A model generated the notes under the pieces. It saw nothing but the letters and a program-made list of their open reading frames with translations. It was not told the origin of the DNA and did not search any database. From Paenibacillus amylolyticus (GTDB taxonomy: Bacteria > Bacillota > Bacilli > Paenibacillales > Paenibacillaceae), in NCBI RefSeq assembly GCF_029689945.1, contig NZ_CP121451.1, forward strand, positions 4,650,001 to 4,714,000: a DNA stretch of 64,000 nt, given 5' to 3'. The position numbers were made by a program, and so were the translations under genes. Numbering within the stretch: position 1 is the first letter of the stretch; each line of letters starts with the position of its first letter. Below, in pieces: positions 19,331 through 28,981 of this stretch.

Positions 19331-20472
19331 TTAATAAATACTTGTAAAATCAATCAAGGACTCTTCATCTTCATAGTTGAATACAATGGCGTGATTACCC
19401 AATTGGTATACCATCTCATATCCACCCACGACTTCATTGTAATATTCTGAGGAAGGTTTACCCATCCATATTTTCACATTCCAAGGTGAAAGATTCTGCT
19501 TCTCATTGTACAAATCAAACACGGCAATACGTGATTTATTGGTAAGCTCGTGCATGTATGAATCGAATCCAACGCCGAATTTAGAATAATAATAGAACGC
19601 TCCCCATTCTTCATTTGAACGAGAATTCGGTTTCCCCAGCTTTTTTGCGCATTTTGAAGCGTCATGCCAATCTTGATGTCCGTTCGGCCCGGCAATACAC
19701 CCTTTAATGCAGCGTCCTTCAGGCTTTTCAGGTAAGCGCGATCGCCAACACCCGAGTTCGGCCACTCTCTTGTACGAAGGTTGCGCGTATCTTCGAGCCG
19801 CAATTCCAATTTGTTCACATTCAACTTAAACGTATCAACGCCATAGACAATATGAACATTGTTGTAATTTTTGAACTGCACTCGGGCCCCTGAAAGAGTA
19901 CGAATTCCACCATCTCTGATCGCAGAGTAGGAATCGCCCATCTTTTTCCCCTTATTATCGACATATGTTACACGGCGCAATTCTCCCGAACGAACAATAT
20001 ACGTCTTCACCTCATTGAAATTGGAGGTTCCCCAATCGGTAATCATCAGCATGTCTGGTGTACCCGTCCCTTTGCTCTTGACAACAAAGTTCCAGGTTTG
20101 AGGTAAAATAATCGTATTCAGGTCCAATTTAGCTGCTTGCACTGTTCCGTATGTTGCACCTTTTTTCACCAAGGCCGCACGATAGGTTCCAGAATAACTC
20201 TTGTCGCCTTTTTTATTGTTCGTCCAACCATTTTCTTCGGTCAGCGTGCTCTTCTGTTCATTATTAGCGAAAATATAAACGGTGTAAGCTGTTTGCTTGG
20301 CATCACGAATTGTAAATGAAAGTCGGCTCATACTTGCAAGCTGTTTGGCAGAGATTTGCTCTCCTTTGGCAGCAGCATTGGGTGGTAACAGAAGCAATGC
20401 GCTCAGAACATAGCCAATTAAGGTAAGTAAGGCCAGCGAAGCCCATTTTGCTTTGTGTTTAGGGTGTATCAT
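19331..20472 (-). pseudogene. Secreted protein with YjgB/DUF4309-like C-terminus, frameshifted
   Basis: The first frame (from 20472) has a signal peptide (about 1-35, hydrophobic then NAAAKGEQ), a beta-rich middle and the start of a GMTLQNAQKSWG motif. The second frame then continues KPNSRSNEEWGAFYYYSK and ends FTSIY at 19331. The joint fits loss of one G in the C-run 19634-19637 (plus strand). The GMTxxxAxxxWGKP pattern resembles the repeated unit of DUF4309/YjgB-like secreted Bacillales proteins; that assignment is tentative. A plain extracellular protein of unknown role, length about 380 residues when repaired. Confidence 0.6.
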
Positions 20473-20719
20473 TGATGACTCTCCTTTGAGTAAAAAATAA
20501 ACATCTACAAGCTCATTTCTAAATTTGAATCGTGCATAATCTCAACATTAAAACAGGTGTTGCTAGATTGTACTTTTGATCAAACTATGTAATTAATATA
20601 GATTCATATTCAATAAGCATTCCCTCCTACTAGTACTATTTTCCTAAGAATGATAACATACCCTTTCTAATAAAGAAATATATAACAATGCAATTCATTG
20701 TTTATAATCCATATCACAT

Positions 20720-20742
20720 AAAAAAGCCGCTGGTTAGCGGCT
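20720..20742 (-). terminator. Terminator of the serine hydrolase gene at 20770
   Basis: AGCCGCT / AGCGGCT around GGTT, with six T following on the minus strand. Confidence 0.75.
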
Positions 20743-20769
20743 CTTCATATCTATACGAAAACGATATCA

Positions 20770-21903
20770 TTATAGGCAGGAGTATATCACATTACGCAAG
20801 CGTCGTTGAACATATCCTTCCTGACTGTTCAGCAAATGCTGAGCATACATGACTGTAAGCTCTGAATCCGGATCAATAATAGCCATACACCCGGCAGCAC
20901 CACTCCATCCAAATTCACCAAGCGGGCTTAGCGAACCACTGCCTGCTTTGGAGATATGTGTACGCACACCTAATCCATAGCCGTATCCATACATATGATC
21001 CCACGAATAATCTCCGCGAGTCATTTCATTTAAATGATCTGTTCGCATTAGTTCCACTGAAGCTTGTGACAAAATGCGTACACCTTCAGGACTTGTGCCA
21101 AGACCAGTAAGCGCGTTCAGGAAACGTGCATAATCACTGACGGTTGATAACAGCCCGGCACCACCACTCTCCAGCTCGGTACCCACACGGAATCCATTAC
21201 CATCCAGACGTACAGCCTTTTCAAGCTCATCATTGTAAACATACTGCGGAATCAGACGTGCCTGCTGCTCATCGTTCAGATCGAACCCTGTATCGTTCAT
21301 GCCAAGTGGTCCGGTGATCTCGTCCCGGAGATACGTACCAAAGCTTTGACCACTTACCACTTCCACCAAGGCTCCCAGTACATCATGGCACATGCTGTAA
21401 TTCCAGTGTGTCCCTGGTTCAAACAACAGTGGTTCTTTCGCAAGCGCTCTCGCAAAGTCACGTGTCGGCAAAGTTCCGTCGGTTCTTTTGACAGCTTCCT
21501 GGATGCATGGACTACCCACGTCATAGGAGAACCCGGCGGTCATGGTGAACAAGTCGCGCACTGTAATGGCTCTTGTCGCCTTTTCCAGTCGAACCTCTCC
21601 GTTCGCCATCGTTTTCTTCACTGTCATGTCCGCATATTCTGGCAGATAATCGGACAACGGATCACTTAGCAGTATTTCACCTCTCTCCACCAGTTGCAAG
21701 CCTGCCACGCAGGTCATGATTTTGGTCATGGAGTATAGATTGAAGATTGCTCCATCGCCAATGGGCGTTTTTTCCTCCAGATTAGCGTACCCGTTGCGAT
21801 AATGGAAAACGGTATCATTTCGATGCATCACCAGCACCTCAGCCCACGGAATGCGCCAGGAAGTCATGCGGTCAATAAATGAAGCAAGCGGTTTAAAGTC
21901 CAT
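20770..21903 (-). CDS. Cytoplasmic serine hydrolase of the beta-lactamase (EstB-like) family
   Basis: 377 residues. SxxK is SMTK at 58-61; the second motif is YSM in THWNYSMCHDVLGALVEVVSG (split over about 20 residues), as in EstB-like esterases and lactonase-type members; and a GEFGWSGAAG motif stands near the end. No signal peptide follows the chosen start. That start (ATG 21903) has AAGGA nine bases upstream, whereas the 56 extra residues of the longer frame look non-coding. Likely an esterase or peptidase on small substrates. Confidence 0.85.
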   Translation of the reverse strand: MDFKPLASFIDRMTSWRIPWAEVLVMHRNDTVFHYRNGYANLEEKTPIGDGAIFNLYSMTKIMTCVAGLQLVERGEILLSDPLSDYLPEYADMTVKKTMANGEVRLEKATRAITVRDLFTMTAGFSYDVGSPCIQEAVKRTDGTLPTRDFARALAKEPLLFEPGTHWNYSMCHDVLGALVEVVSGQSFGTYLRDEITGPLGMNDTGFDLNDEQQARLIPQYVYNDELEKAVRLDGNGFRVGTELESGGAGLLSTVSDYARFLNALTGLGTSPEGVRILSQASVELMRTDHLNEMTRGDYSWDHMYGYGYGLGVRTHISKAGSGSLSPLGEFGWSGAAGCMAIIDPDSELTVMYAQHLLNSQEGYVQRRLRNVIYSCL

Positions 21904-22070
21904 TTTTCCCCGTCCTTCTATGTAAAATCGTTTATCATTTTGCGATGTGGTCCATCTTCGCTCCCACAATCCACATATTAATAATATACGACCTTTTACA
22001 ATGGTTGACCACCATCTATATCCTATCTCATGCGTGACAGCAATATCTGCCTGACAAATTGCTGCGCACA

Positions 22071-22102
22071 AATAAGCCGATCCAATAAAGGATCAGCTTA
22101 TT
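22071..22102 (-). terminator. Terminator of the small protein gene at 22119
   Basis: AATAAGCCGATCC / GGATCAGCTTATT around AATAAA; the one mismatch is a G-U pair in the minus-strand RNA. Confidence 0.7.
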
Positions 22103-22118
22103 TTGATTTTGTAAGATT

Positions 22119-22313
22119 TTAGACTTGACCGCGTCTGTTCTCAACCGATTTCATACGGTTTTGATCATCTTCTACCCGATCAACACTGAACTCTTGGCCA
22201 GCTTCAACCTCACCATGACCTGAAATGTTTCGGGAAAAATTAGTGAACTGTCTTTTTTGCTCATCCAGCTCGTGTTTTTGCTTCAGAAGCTTTTGCGGAT
22301 CTTGTTTTGTCAC
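22119..22313 (-). CDS. Small hydrophilic protein of unknown function
   Basis: 64 residues, very rich in Lys, Gln, Glu and Asp, with no hydrophobic stretch. An N-terminal helix (KLLKQKHELDEQKRQFTNF) is followed by a polar tail. GGGAGG eight bases before a GTG start and a good terminator after it support a real gene. Size and composition recall small spore- or stress-related proteins of Bacillales, but no family was recognised. Confidence 0.65.
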   Translation of the reverse strand: MTKQDPQKLLKQKHELDEQKRQFTNFSRNISGHGEVEAGQEFSVDRVEDDQNRMKSVENRRGQV

Positions 22314-22477
22314 TACGCTAACCTCCCAATTAAAATCATGCTAATTAATCACACTACAGAAGTTTTCCATAAGAGAGCTGCGCTTATGCATGAAGTACCG
22401 TTTCCTTTCATAATATGAGTCCAGACATTCTCCAGATATGATAAAGAACCTATGTGACATAAAGGAGAGAACAGCAG

Positions 22478-23149
22478 ATGAAGCGCATCCTCTTGTCCTA
22501 TCCTCTTAGTGTATATACTCCTGTTTATAAAGATAACCCTCCTGTTGAGATTCAGCAGCAGTCCAGCATAGATCAAGGAGATCTGTATAACCAATTTATC
22601 ATCACATCCCTTAATCATAATGGAACTCATATTGACGGGCCTTGGCATTTCAATCCTCAGGGTCTAAAAATAAATGAGATTCCAATAGACTACTTTATCT
22701 TCACTCATCCAACAATCCTCGATATTCCCAAAGGTGATGATGATCTTATTACCAAAGCTGACCTGGAGCCATATGAATACCAGATCGCCGGCTCTGATCT
22801 ACTGCTTATACGTACAGGTTTTGGAAAGTATCGGTCATCTGACCCTGTTCGTTATCGTGAGCATAACCCAGGGTTTGCAGCTGATGCTGCAAGTTACCTG
22901 ATGGTTTTTGATTCATTGCGAGCAGTTAGGATGGATATGATCTCTTCAGGCTCTGTGATTCATGTAGATCAGGCTATCGCTTTTCATCAGATTATGCTCG
23001 GGAAAAGTCGGGTTGATGGCAAGTTCATTCTACTTATAGAGGATATGAATTTAAACCATGATTTATCTGGAATTGAGAAGGTCTATGCTGTGCCATTATA
23101 TATTGAAGGTGTTGACAGTAGCTTCAGTACAGTTTTCACGGAAACCTGA
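22478..23149 (+). CDS. Cyclase-family metal-dependent hydrolase (kynurenine-formamidase-like)
   Basis: 223 residues. The metal-binding motif HNGTHIDGPWHF (HxGTHxDxPxH) at about 47-58 defines the cyclase/KynB fold, and IRTGFGKYR (about 110) is the usual second segment. AAGGAGAG stands ten bases before the ATG. Members hydrolyse formylkynurenine, polyketide-like or other amide and ester substrates. No tryptophan-degradation genes are near, so the substrate is open. Confidence 0.85.
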   Translation: MKRILLSYPLSVYTPVYKDNPPVEIQQQSSIDQGDLYNQFIITSLNHNGTHIDGPWHFNPQGLKINEIPIDYFIFTHPTILDIPKGDDDLITKADLEPYEYQIAGSDLLLIRTGFGKYRSSDPVRYREHNPGFAADAASYLMVFDSLRAVRMDMISSGSVIHVDQAIAFHQIMLGKSRVDGKFILLIEDMNLNHDLSGIEKVYAVPLYIEGVDSSFSTVFTET

Positions 23150-23171
23150 TTAATTACACAAGGTAAAACAA

Positions 23172-23209
23172 AAACGCGCTGACCAGAGTTTCCTCCTGCC
23201 AGCGCGTTT
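23172..23209. terminator. Terminator between convergent cyclase and YitT genes
   Basis: AAACGCGCTG / CAGCGCGTTT with an 18-base loop. A longer T run on the minus side favours the YitT gene. Confidence 0.75.
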
Positions 23210-23212
23210 GCT

Positions 23213-24085
23213 TTAGTGAATGTCCTTCTTTTTGAAATTGCCGCCTCTTACCTCAGCTACATCGTATACAACAACAAAGGCAGTTGGGTCAATTTCATGA
23301 ATGATATCTTTAATTTTACTCTCTTCCATCCGGTTAATGACACAAGTGATTTCCTTGAATTGTTCATTGGAATAGCCACCGTACGCCTCCGTGTACGTTG
23401 CACCACGACCCAGACGGTCACGAATGGTTTCAACCATAATTTCAGGCTGAGTCGTAATAATTTTAAATGTTTTGGAACCGCTCAAGCCCTCTTCAACAAT
23501 ATGTATTACTTTGGAAGCAATGAAATACGCAAGTCCTGACAAGATCGCTCCTTGCAGACCGAAGACGGTAGAAACGACAATAAAGACAAACATGTTGAGG
23601 AACAGAATAAGATCACTGGTTCCAAAAGGTACTTTTCGCGAAAGGAGTACAGCCAGCATATCTATGCCATCCAATGCTCCGCCATTACGTAATGCAAGTC
23701 CCATACCGAAACCGATGATAATCCCGCCGACCACCGTAACAAGCAAGGTATCACCTTCAATGATCGTGGGTACATGATGCATCAGACTGGTGCTAATCGC
23801 GAGTGAAGCAATACCGATGATTGAATATAACGCGAAGCTTTTACCGATTTGCTTGTACCCGAGCCATACAAACGGAATGTTAATAATCCCGATGAGCATC
23901 CCCAGTGGTAATCCAAACAGCTGCGATCCAACGATACTCAGACCGGTGACACCGCCATCTGAGACATTATTCGGGATCAATATGGCTTCCAGGCCATATG
24001 CCGTTATAAATCCCCCAATGATAATCAATAATACTTTGGAGAGGATCTTTAACTTGTTTGACTTTTGTTTTCTGTTTTGATGCAT
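23213..24085 (-). CDS. YitT-family membrane protein
   Basis: 290 residues: five or six membrane helices (about 15-200) with the YitT motif NNVSDGGVTGLSIV and RNGGALDGIDMLAVLLSR, then a soluble C-terminal DUF2179 domain (about 215-285, GRGATYTEAYGGYS). The start at 24085 follows GGGGG seven bases upstream. YitT proteins are common in Bacillota; one relative affects sporulation or antibiotic tolerance, but the transport role is not known. Confidence 0.9.
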   Translation of the reverse strand: MHQNRKQKSNKLKILSKVLLIIIGGFITAYGLEAILIPNNVSDGGVTGLSIVGSQLFGLPLGMLIGIINIPFVWLGYKQIGKSFALYSIIGIASLAISTSLMHHVPTIIEGDTLLVTVVGGIIIGFGMGLALRNGGALDGIDMLAVLLSRKVPFGTSDLILFLNMFVFIVVSTVFGLQGAILSGLAYFIASKVIHIVEEGLSGSKTFKIITTQPEIMVETIRDRLGRGATYTEAYGGYSNEQFKEITCVINRMEESKIKDIIHEIDPTAFVVVYDVAEVRGGNFKKKDIH

Positions 24086-24174
24086 TCCATTTCCCCCTTG
24101 ATGAACAACCGATAAAAAACAGTCTATAATAAAAATCACTGTTTTGGCAATAGATCGGCATTGTGTGTGTTATA

Positions 24175-24530
24175 TCATTGCCCGATAGACGTCCGATACG
24201 ACGAGATTTTATGCTCAAGCATCTCATCGGCTGTGTTAAGGATATGCATCTGTTTTTGAATCGACTCTTTATGATCCTCCAGCAACTTTAGCCGATCTGC
24301 CGCTGTATGCTCCCTTCCTGAAATAAGGATGCATACTTCTTAATGGTAGCGATGGGCATTTGAGTCTCTTTTAATTTGATCACAAATTGCAGCCATTTCA
24401 CATGTGATTCGTTATAACGCCTGTCTCCACTCGTATCTCGCAGAGGCGTTATGATCTGTTCCTTCTCATAATAACGTAACGTATGTGCACTAATATGGAG
24501 TAACTCTGCCACTTCACCAATGGTATGCAT
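24175..24530 (-). pseudogene. MerR-family regulator, frameshifted
   Basis: The first frame (start 24530 after AGGAGG) gives MHTIGEVAELLHISAHTLRYY, the MerR winged helix, down to KKYASLFQEG. A second frame then carries the dimer helix: REHTAADRLKLLEDHKESI ... HKISSYRTSIGQ, stopping at 24175. The joint fits loss of one G at 24312-24314. Repaired length is about 119 residues, normal for small-ligand MerR proteins of the AdhR/NmlR type. It is divergent from an SDR gene, and the promoter between them has MerR geometry, so it likely activates the SDR and itself under aldehyde, electrophile or redox stress. Confidence 0.8.
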
Positions 24531-24555
24531 GGTCAACCTCCTCTCCATTTCCCGC

Positions 24556-24586
24556 TTGACTTAGAGTAAGCTCTAATCAGTATAAT
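24556..24586 (+). promoter_or_regulatory. MerR-type promoter of the SDR gene
   Basis: -35 TTGACT (24556-24561), 19-bp spacer, -10 TATAAT (24581-24586). The spacer contains TTAGAG-TAAG-CTCTAA (24561-24576). An over-long spacer with a central dyad is the hallmark of MerR-activated promoters; the dyad resembles the one before the alcohol dehydrogenase at 50816. Confidence 0.75.
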
Positions 24587-24640
24587 CAACTCGTGGTCAC
24601 ATCACAATAAATAATGAAATCAGATCCAGGAGGAATTCCC

Positions 24641-25414
24641 ATGAAATACACAGTGATTACCGGTGCCAGCTCAGGCATTGGATATGAAGCGGCTTTAGCT
24701 TTTGCAACTCGTGGCAAAAATATGATTTTGGCAGCACGACGAACCGATGAGTTGGACAAGTTAAAAGGTAAAATAGCTGAAATCAATCCTGATCTGGATG
24801 TTGTCATTCGTACGGTTGATCTGTCCATTTCCGCTAACGTACATGAATTCTATGAAAGTCTTCAGGCTTATTCCATTGAGACATGGATTAACAACGCCGG
24901 ATTTGGAAATTTTGCTTCCGTGGGCGAACAACATTTGCCTAAAATCGAGCAGATGCTTCATCTGAATATAGAAGCTCTTACGATTCTTTCTTCCCTGTAT
25001 GTACGTGATTATGCAGATGTGGATGGTACACAGATCATTAATATTTCCTCTGGCGGGGGATATACGATTGTAGACGATGCTGTAACTTACTGCGCCACCA
25101 AGTTCTATGTCAGTGCCTTTACGGAAGGGCTGGCGCAGGAGCTGAAAGGAAAGAACGCGGCAATGCAAGCCAAAGTGCTCGCTCCAGCTGCAACCGAGAC
25201 GGAGTTTGCGAAACATTCCTTTAATGTAGAGTCGTTTGAATACGAAGGCAGAGTTCCCAAATTCCATACGGCGGAACAAATGGCTGGTTTTTTGCTGGAG
25301 TTGTATGACAGTGAGAGTGTAGTCGGCATTGTGGATGGTTTGACGTATGAATTTAAACTCAGAGAACCGATCTTTCCATACGCTGCAAGAGCAGCCTCGA
25401 AACCACAACATTAA
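24641..25414 (+). CDS. Short-chain dehydrogenase/reductase
   Basis: 257 residues. GASSGIGYEAA binds the cofactor, NNAGFG and the catalytic YCATKFY (YxxxK) are present, and the preceding Ser lies in NISSGGG. ARRTDEL after strand 2 suggests NADP(H). AGGAGG before ATG 24641 sets the start; nine extra upstream codons are not needed. It is controlled by the MerR promoter at 24556. The substrate is unknown; a reactive carbonyl is likely from the regulator type. Confidence 0.88.
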   Translation: MKYTVITGASSGIGYEAALAFATRGKNMILAARRTDELDKLKGKIAEINPDLDVVIRTVDLSISANVHEFYESLQAYSIETWINNAGFGNFASVGEQHLPKIEQMLHLNIEALTILSSLYVRDYADVDGTQIINISSGGGYTIVDDAVTYCATKFYVSAFTEGLAQELKGKNAAMQAKVLAPAATETEFAKHSFNVESFEYEGRVPKFHTAEQMAGFLLELYDSESVVGIVDGLTYEFKLREPIFPYAARAASKPQH

Positions 25415-25444
25415 CCCGAAGCTGAAATAGTAGCCCATACGTTA

Positions 25445-25655
25445 AAAAAGGGCTGTCTCAAAAGGAATTCTGCTTCGCTCCAAGCGCTAATGAACCCACC
25501 GCACCTTAAAAGGTAAATCACAACAGGGTTGCAAGATTTAACGAATCTCAGATCTGGGCAAATGGGAGCGAATAGCGTGTGTCAGGTTCATTAAAACAAA
25601 ATCAAACTAAATGAGGATGTCCCCGTCATATTCATGACTTATGGGACATCCTCTT
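25445..25655. repeat. Long imperfect inverted repeat, possible mobile miniature element, plus terminator
   Basis: TAATGAACC (25488-25496) pairs with GGTTCATTA (25585-25593), and TTCGCTCC (25473) with GGAGCGAA (25565). The segment opens with GGCTGTCTCAAAA, a type of end seen in some insertion elements. A separate perfect hairpin GAGGATGTCCC / GGGACATCCTC (25613-25653) can terminate transcription from either side. No open frame is inside. Its status as a repeat family needs other copies, and none lies in this window. Confidence 0.35.
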
Positions 25656-25700
25656 CTTATAATCACTTCTATATTAATACCTTCTATATATAATGAAGTA

Positions 25701-26829
25701 TTATGCCAACCTCATCTTGAAATCCTGATAACCGAATTCGCGTACAACTTCGCAATCGCCGTCTTTTCTCTTCACAGCAATTGCCGGAAGCGGCATGCCG
25801 TTGAATGTGTTCGTTTTGACCATGGAGTAAATCGCCATGTCCTCGAATACCAGGCGGTCACCTTCTTGCAAAGGCTGATCAAATGAATAATCCCCAATCA
25901 CGTCACCAGACAGACAGGTTTGTCCACCAAGCCGATACAGATGAGCCTTCTCTCCCACTTCTCCCGAACCGATCAGCGGCGGGCGATATGGCATCTCCAG
26001 CACATCTGGCATGTGACATGTAGCTGAAGTATCCAGAATGGCGATGTCCATACCGTTCTTATGGAAGTCCAGCACAGAAGTCACCAGATAACCTGCGTTC
26101 AGTGCAACAGCTTCTCCTGGCTCCAGATATACTTCCAGGCCATAATCATTCTGCATACGCTTGATGCAAGCTTCCAATCTTGGAATGTCATAATCTTCAC
26201 GGGTGATATGGTGTCCACCACCGAAGTTGATCCATTCCATTTGCGGCAGCCATTGTCCAAATTTTTCAACAACTGCGTTCAACGTCAGTCTCCAGATCAT
26301 CGGAGTTTTGCTGACATAATGTGTGGAAGTGCAGTCCGGAGACACCTTCCAACAATGCTGCATCGAAATCCTCTTGTTTCGCGCCAAAACGCGAACCCGG
26401 AGAACACGGATCGTAGATCTCGTGCCCTTCTTGGGTAGAGCATTCAGGATTGACGCGCAAGCCAACCTTACGGCCAGCTTGAAGCGCCTTATCCTTGAAC
26501 TTGGCAAGCTGTGAAAACGAATTAAAAATAATGTGATCGCAGATCGAAAGAATCTCATCCATCTCTTCTGCACGGTATGCCGGAGCAAAGACATGGTTCT
26601 CTTTGCCCATTTCCTCGTGGCCCAGGCGTGCTTCATACAAACCGCTCGCCGTAGCACCGCTCAGATATTCTCCAATTAACGGATACATCGCAGTCATGGA
26701 GAATGCTTTTTGAGCGAGCACGATTTTGGCACCTGTACGCTGCATAACACCGTTCAGAATTTTCAGGTTTCTCTCGATAAGCCCCTCGTCAACAACATAA
26801 CATGGCGTCGGTAATTGCTCGAACCGCAT
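25701..26829 (-). pseudogene. nspC: Carboxynorspermidine/carboxyspermidine decarboxylase, frameshifted
   Basis: Two frames make one fold-III PLP decarboxylase of about 376 residues. The first, from ATG 26829, has RFEQLPTPCYVVDEGLIERN, the PLP-lysine region KIVLAQKAFSM and GLHFHTLCQQNSDDLE. The second, from near 26285, has the ATTVEKFG-like helix, EWINFGGGHHITREDYD, YLEPGEAV and TCLSGDVIGDYSF. One extra base near 26284-26289 explains the switch. It decarboxylates carboxy(nor)spermidine to the triamine. It overlaps or abuts the synthase gene upstream by one base, so they form one operon. Confidence 0.85.
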
Positions 26830-26830
26830 T

Positions 26831-28069
26831 TTAACGAACAAGCTCCGATTCTTTAACTTCTTCTGGCAGTTCATCAACCAGTACCGGGTTGAAGTCTTCT
26901 ACCCATGGGAGACCCCATTTGTTCAACTCTTCCATGAATGGATCCGGGTTGAATTCTTCTACATTAAATACGCCTGGTTTATTCCATTTGCCTGTCATGA
27001 CCATTGCCGCACCGATCATCGCTGGAACGCCTGTTGTGTAAGAGATCGCTTGGGAACCCACTTCTTTGTAGCACTCTTGGTGATCACAGATATTGTACAC
27101 ATAATATGTTTTGTCTTGACCATCTTTTTTACCTTTGAAAATACAACCGATGTTTGTTTTACCTACCGTGCGTGGTCCAAGAGATGCTGGATCAGGCAGG
27201 ACTGCTTTCAAGAATTGCAGTGGGATAATTTGTTTACCTTCATATTCAATAGGCTCGATTGAAGTCATGCCTACATTTTCAAGTGCTTTCAAGTGAGTCA
27301 GGTAGCTTTGACCAAATGTCATGAAGAAACGGATACGTTTCAGACCTGGCATGTTTTTCGCCAAAGATTCCAATTCCTCATGGTACAACAGATACATATC
27401 TTTCTCGCCAACTTCTTTGAAGTCATAGACACGTTTGATTTCCATCGGTTTGGTTTCGATCCATTCACCATTTTCCCAGTATCTTCCGTTCGCAGAAACT
27501 TCGCGAATGTTGATCTCAGGGTTAAAGTTGGTTGCAAACGGATAACCGTGGTCACCACCATTGCAGTCCAAAATGTCGATGTACTCAATCTCGTCAAAGT
27601 AGTGTTTCAGGGCATAAGCGGAGAATACGCCTGTCACGCCTGGGTCAAATCCACTACCGAGCAAAGCAGTGATGCCTGCTTGTTCAAAACGCTCTTTGTA
27701 ATCCCATTGCCAGCTGTATTCAAACTTCGCTGTATCATGTGGCTCATAGTTTGCTGTGTCCATGTAATTTGTTTTCGTTGCAAGGCAAGCATCCATGATG
27801 GTCAGATCTTGATACGGCAAAGCGAGGTTCATCACGATATCCGGTTTAACTTCGTTGATCAGAGCGATCAATTCGTCAACATTATCAGCATCGACTTGTG
27901 CTGTTGTAATTTTCGTTTTTCCGCCGTCCAGCTTGGCTTTGAGTTCATCACATTTGGATTTTGTACGACTCGCGATGCAGATTTCCTCAAAAACTTCGCT
28001 GTTTTGAACGCATTTGTGTACTGCCACGGAAGCAACGCCGCCGGCGCCGATGATTAGTGCTTTTCCCAT
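26831..28069 (-). CDS. Carboxynorspermidine/carboxyspermidine synthase (saccharopine-dehydrogenase family)
   Basis: 412 residues. The NADP-binding start MGKALIIGAGGVASVAVHK, then MNLALPYQDLTIMDACL and GFDPGVTGVFSAYALKHYFD, match the CASDH branch of saccharopine dehydrogenases. It joins a diamine to aspartate semialdehyde by reductive condensation; the next gene removes the carboxyl group. Together they give spermidine or norspermidine without decarboxylated SAM. AGGAG before ATG 28069 sets the start. A strong terminator lies 78-127 bases upstream, so read-through may be controlled. Confidence 0.9.
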   Translation of the reverse strand: MGKALIIGAGGVASVAVHKCVQNSEVFEEICIASRTKSKCDELKAKLDGGKTKITTAQVDADNVDELIALINEVKPDIVMNLALPYQDLTIMDACLATKTNYMDTANYEPHDTAKFEYSWQWDYKERFEQAGITALLGSGFDPGVTGVFSAYALKHYFDEIEYIDILDCNGGDHGYPFATNFNPEINIREVSANGRYWENGEWIETKPMEIKRVYDFKEVGEKDMYLLYHEELESLAKNMPGLKRIRFFMTFGQSYLTHLKALENVGMTSIEPIEYEGKQIIPLQFLKAVLPDPASLGPRTVGKTNIGCIFKGKKDGQDKTYYVYNICDHQECYKEVGSQAISYTTGVPAMIGAAMVMTGKWNKPGVFNVEEFNPDPFMEELNKWGLPWVEDFNPVLVDELPEEVKESELVR

Positions 28070-28146
28070 TTTACATTCTCCTATCCCAATATGTATTTTT
28101 TTAATTGGTTTAATTTGGTTTGATACGATGACCACAACAAGACAAC

Positions 28147-28196
28147 AAAAAAAGCAAGGTGAAAAATGCCCGCAATCGCGCATCATCACACTTGCT
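28147..28196 (-). terminator. Terminator-like hairpin in the polyamine operon leader
   Basis: On the minus strand: AGCAAG, a one-base bulge, GTGA, then ATGC, a loop, GCAT, TCAC and CTTGCT, followed by seven T. It ends 78 bases before the synthase start on the same strand. It either attenuates the operon or ends a short upstream transcript. Confidence 0.65.
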
Positions 28197-28981
28197 TATC
28201 GATATACATCATAAAAAAGACGTGAAGTCTCCATGACCAAAAAAGTTCACAAGAACTCCTTGGCGGAAAGCTCCTTCATGTATATCAATATTGGATCAGA
28301 GTCTATATAGCAAATAATTCGCCTTTACCACTCTTATTGACCGTTTCACAAGTTGATGTGCAATTGCACTGGTTGTAAAGTAACCAACTTATAAAATTTG
28401 AGCTTTGAACTCAATCAATAAAGCAACGTTAGTTGCCAATCGGCGTTTGACCCGGCTGTCCGTATGGCCTTAACTTCCTGGTGAAGTGGTCAAAAATTAT
28501 CTGCTGGAAAGCTCTAATTCATATTGATAAATCAACTTCCCAAAATCACAGGTCTTACACTATCAGACGTTGAAAAAAAAATCAAGCAATTATCAAAAAA
28601 TAATTTTTCGACCCAATAATGACTCGGAATGAAATGGGTACCGTGCGCAGAGCAGCTCCGATGGCTTATGCATGAAAAATTCATCTTTATTCATATCGTT
28701 TGCCTCCGCAACAAAAATTATGTACTCCAATTTTTTTGGTTTATAAGCATTGATCCCCAACACGGTTGGGCTTTAATTCTTCCATTAAATAGGATAGAAA
28801 ACAACGCCAATCCTTGTGTTGACAGTGCGGAGATGTGTCAGAAAAAATAAGAGCAGGTTTTAACCCGCTTGAATGTTATCTGATGTCCGGCGAATATTAA
28901 TAAGGTGATCATGGATATTAATTCATCTTCATTCAGTCGATCTCCCTCCTCCTCAATCACAATTCATGAAGTTTAACAAAA
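28197..28981. other. Long intergenic region before the polyamine operon
   Basis: About 1,050 bases between the synthase start and the TetR gene hold no long frame. Seen here are the terminator-like hairpin, a 33-codon frame (28593-28694), a CCCAAC / GTTGGG hairpin (28756-28770) and two small minus-strand stems before T runs near 28210 and 28240. I recognised no known riboswitch or T-box. Confidence 0.5.
28593..28694 (-). CDS. Possible small protein, 33 residues
   Basis: ATG at 28694 has GCGGAGG eight bases upstream, and the frame runs to TGA at 28593. The peptide starts MNKDEFFMHKPSELLCARYP and is of mixed, soluble composition. It lies in the same direction as the polyamine operon and upstream of its leader terminator. 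It could be a leader peptide, a small protein, or the head of a decayed gene; no homologue is recognised. Confidence 0.3.
   Translation of the reverse strand: MNKDEFFMHKPSELLCARYPFHSESLLGRKIIF

Noticed and set aside
20770..21903. Loss of the YxN motif in the serine hydrolase
   Set aside because: The segment WNYSMCHDVLG is normal for the EstB-like branch, where the second residue set varies.
28278..28296. Third copy of the MocR element in the polyamine leader
   Set aside because: Only GTATATCAAT plus a few bases agree; the rest differs, so chance is likely.
28300..28535. Cys-rich peptide genes on the minus strand of the long leader
   Set aside because: Frames with NQCNCTSTCE and RPYGQPGQTPIGN read well but have no start codon or ribosome site and are interrupted by stops.
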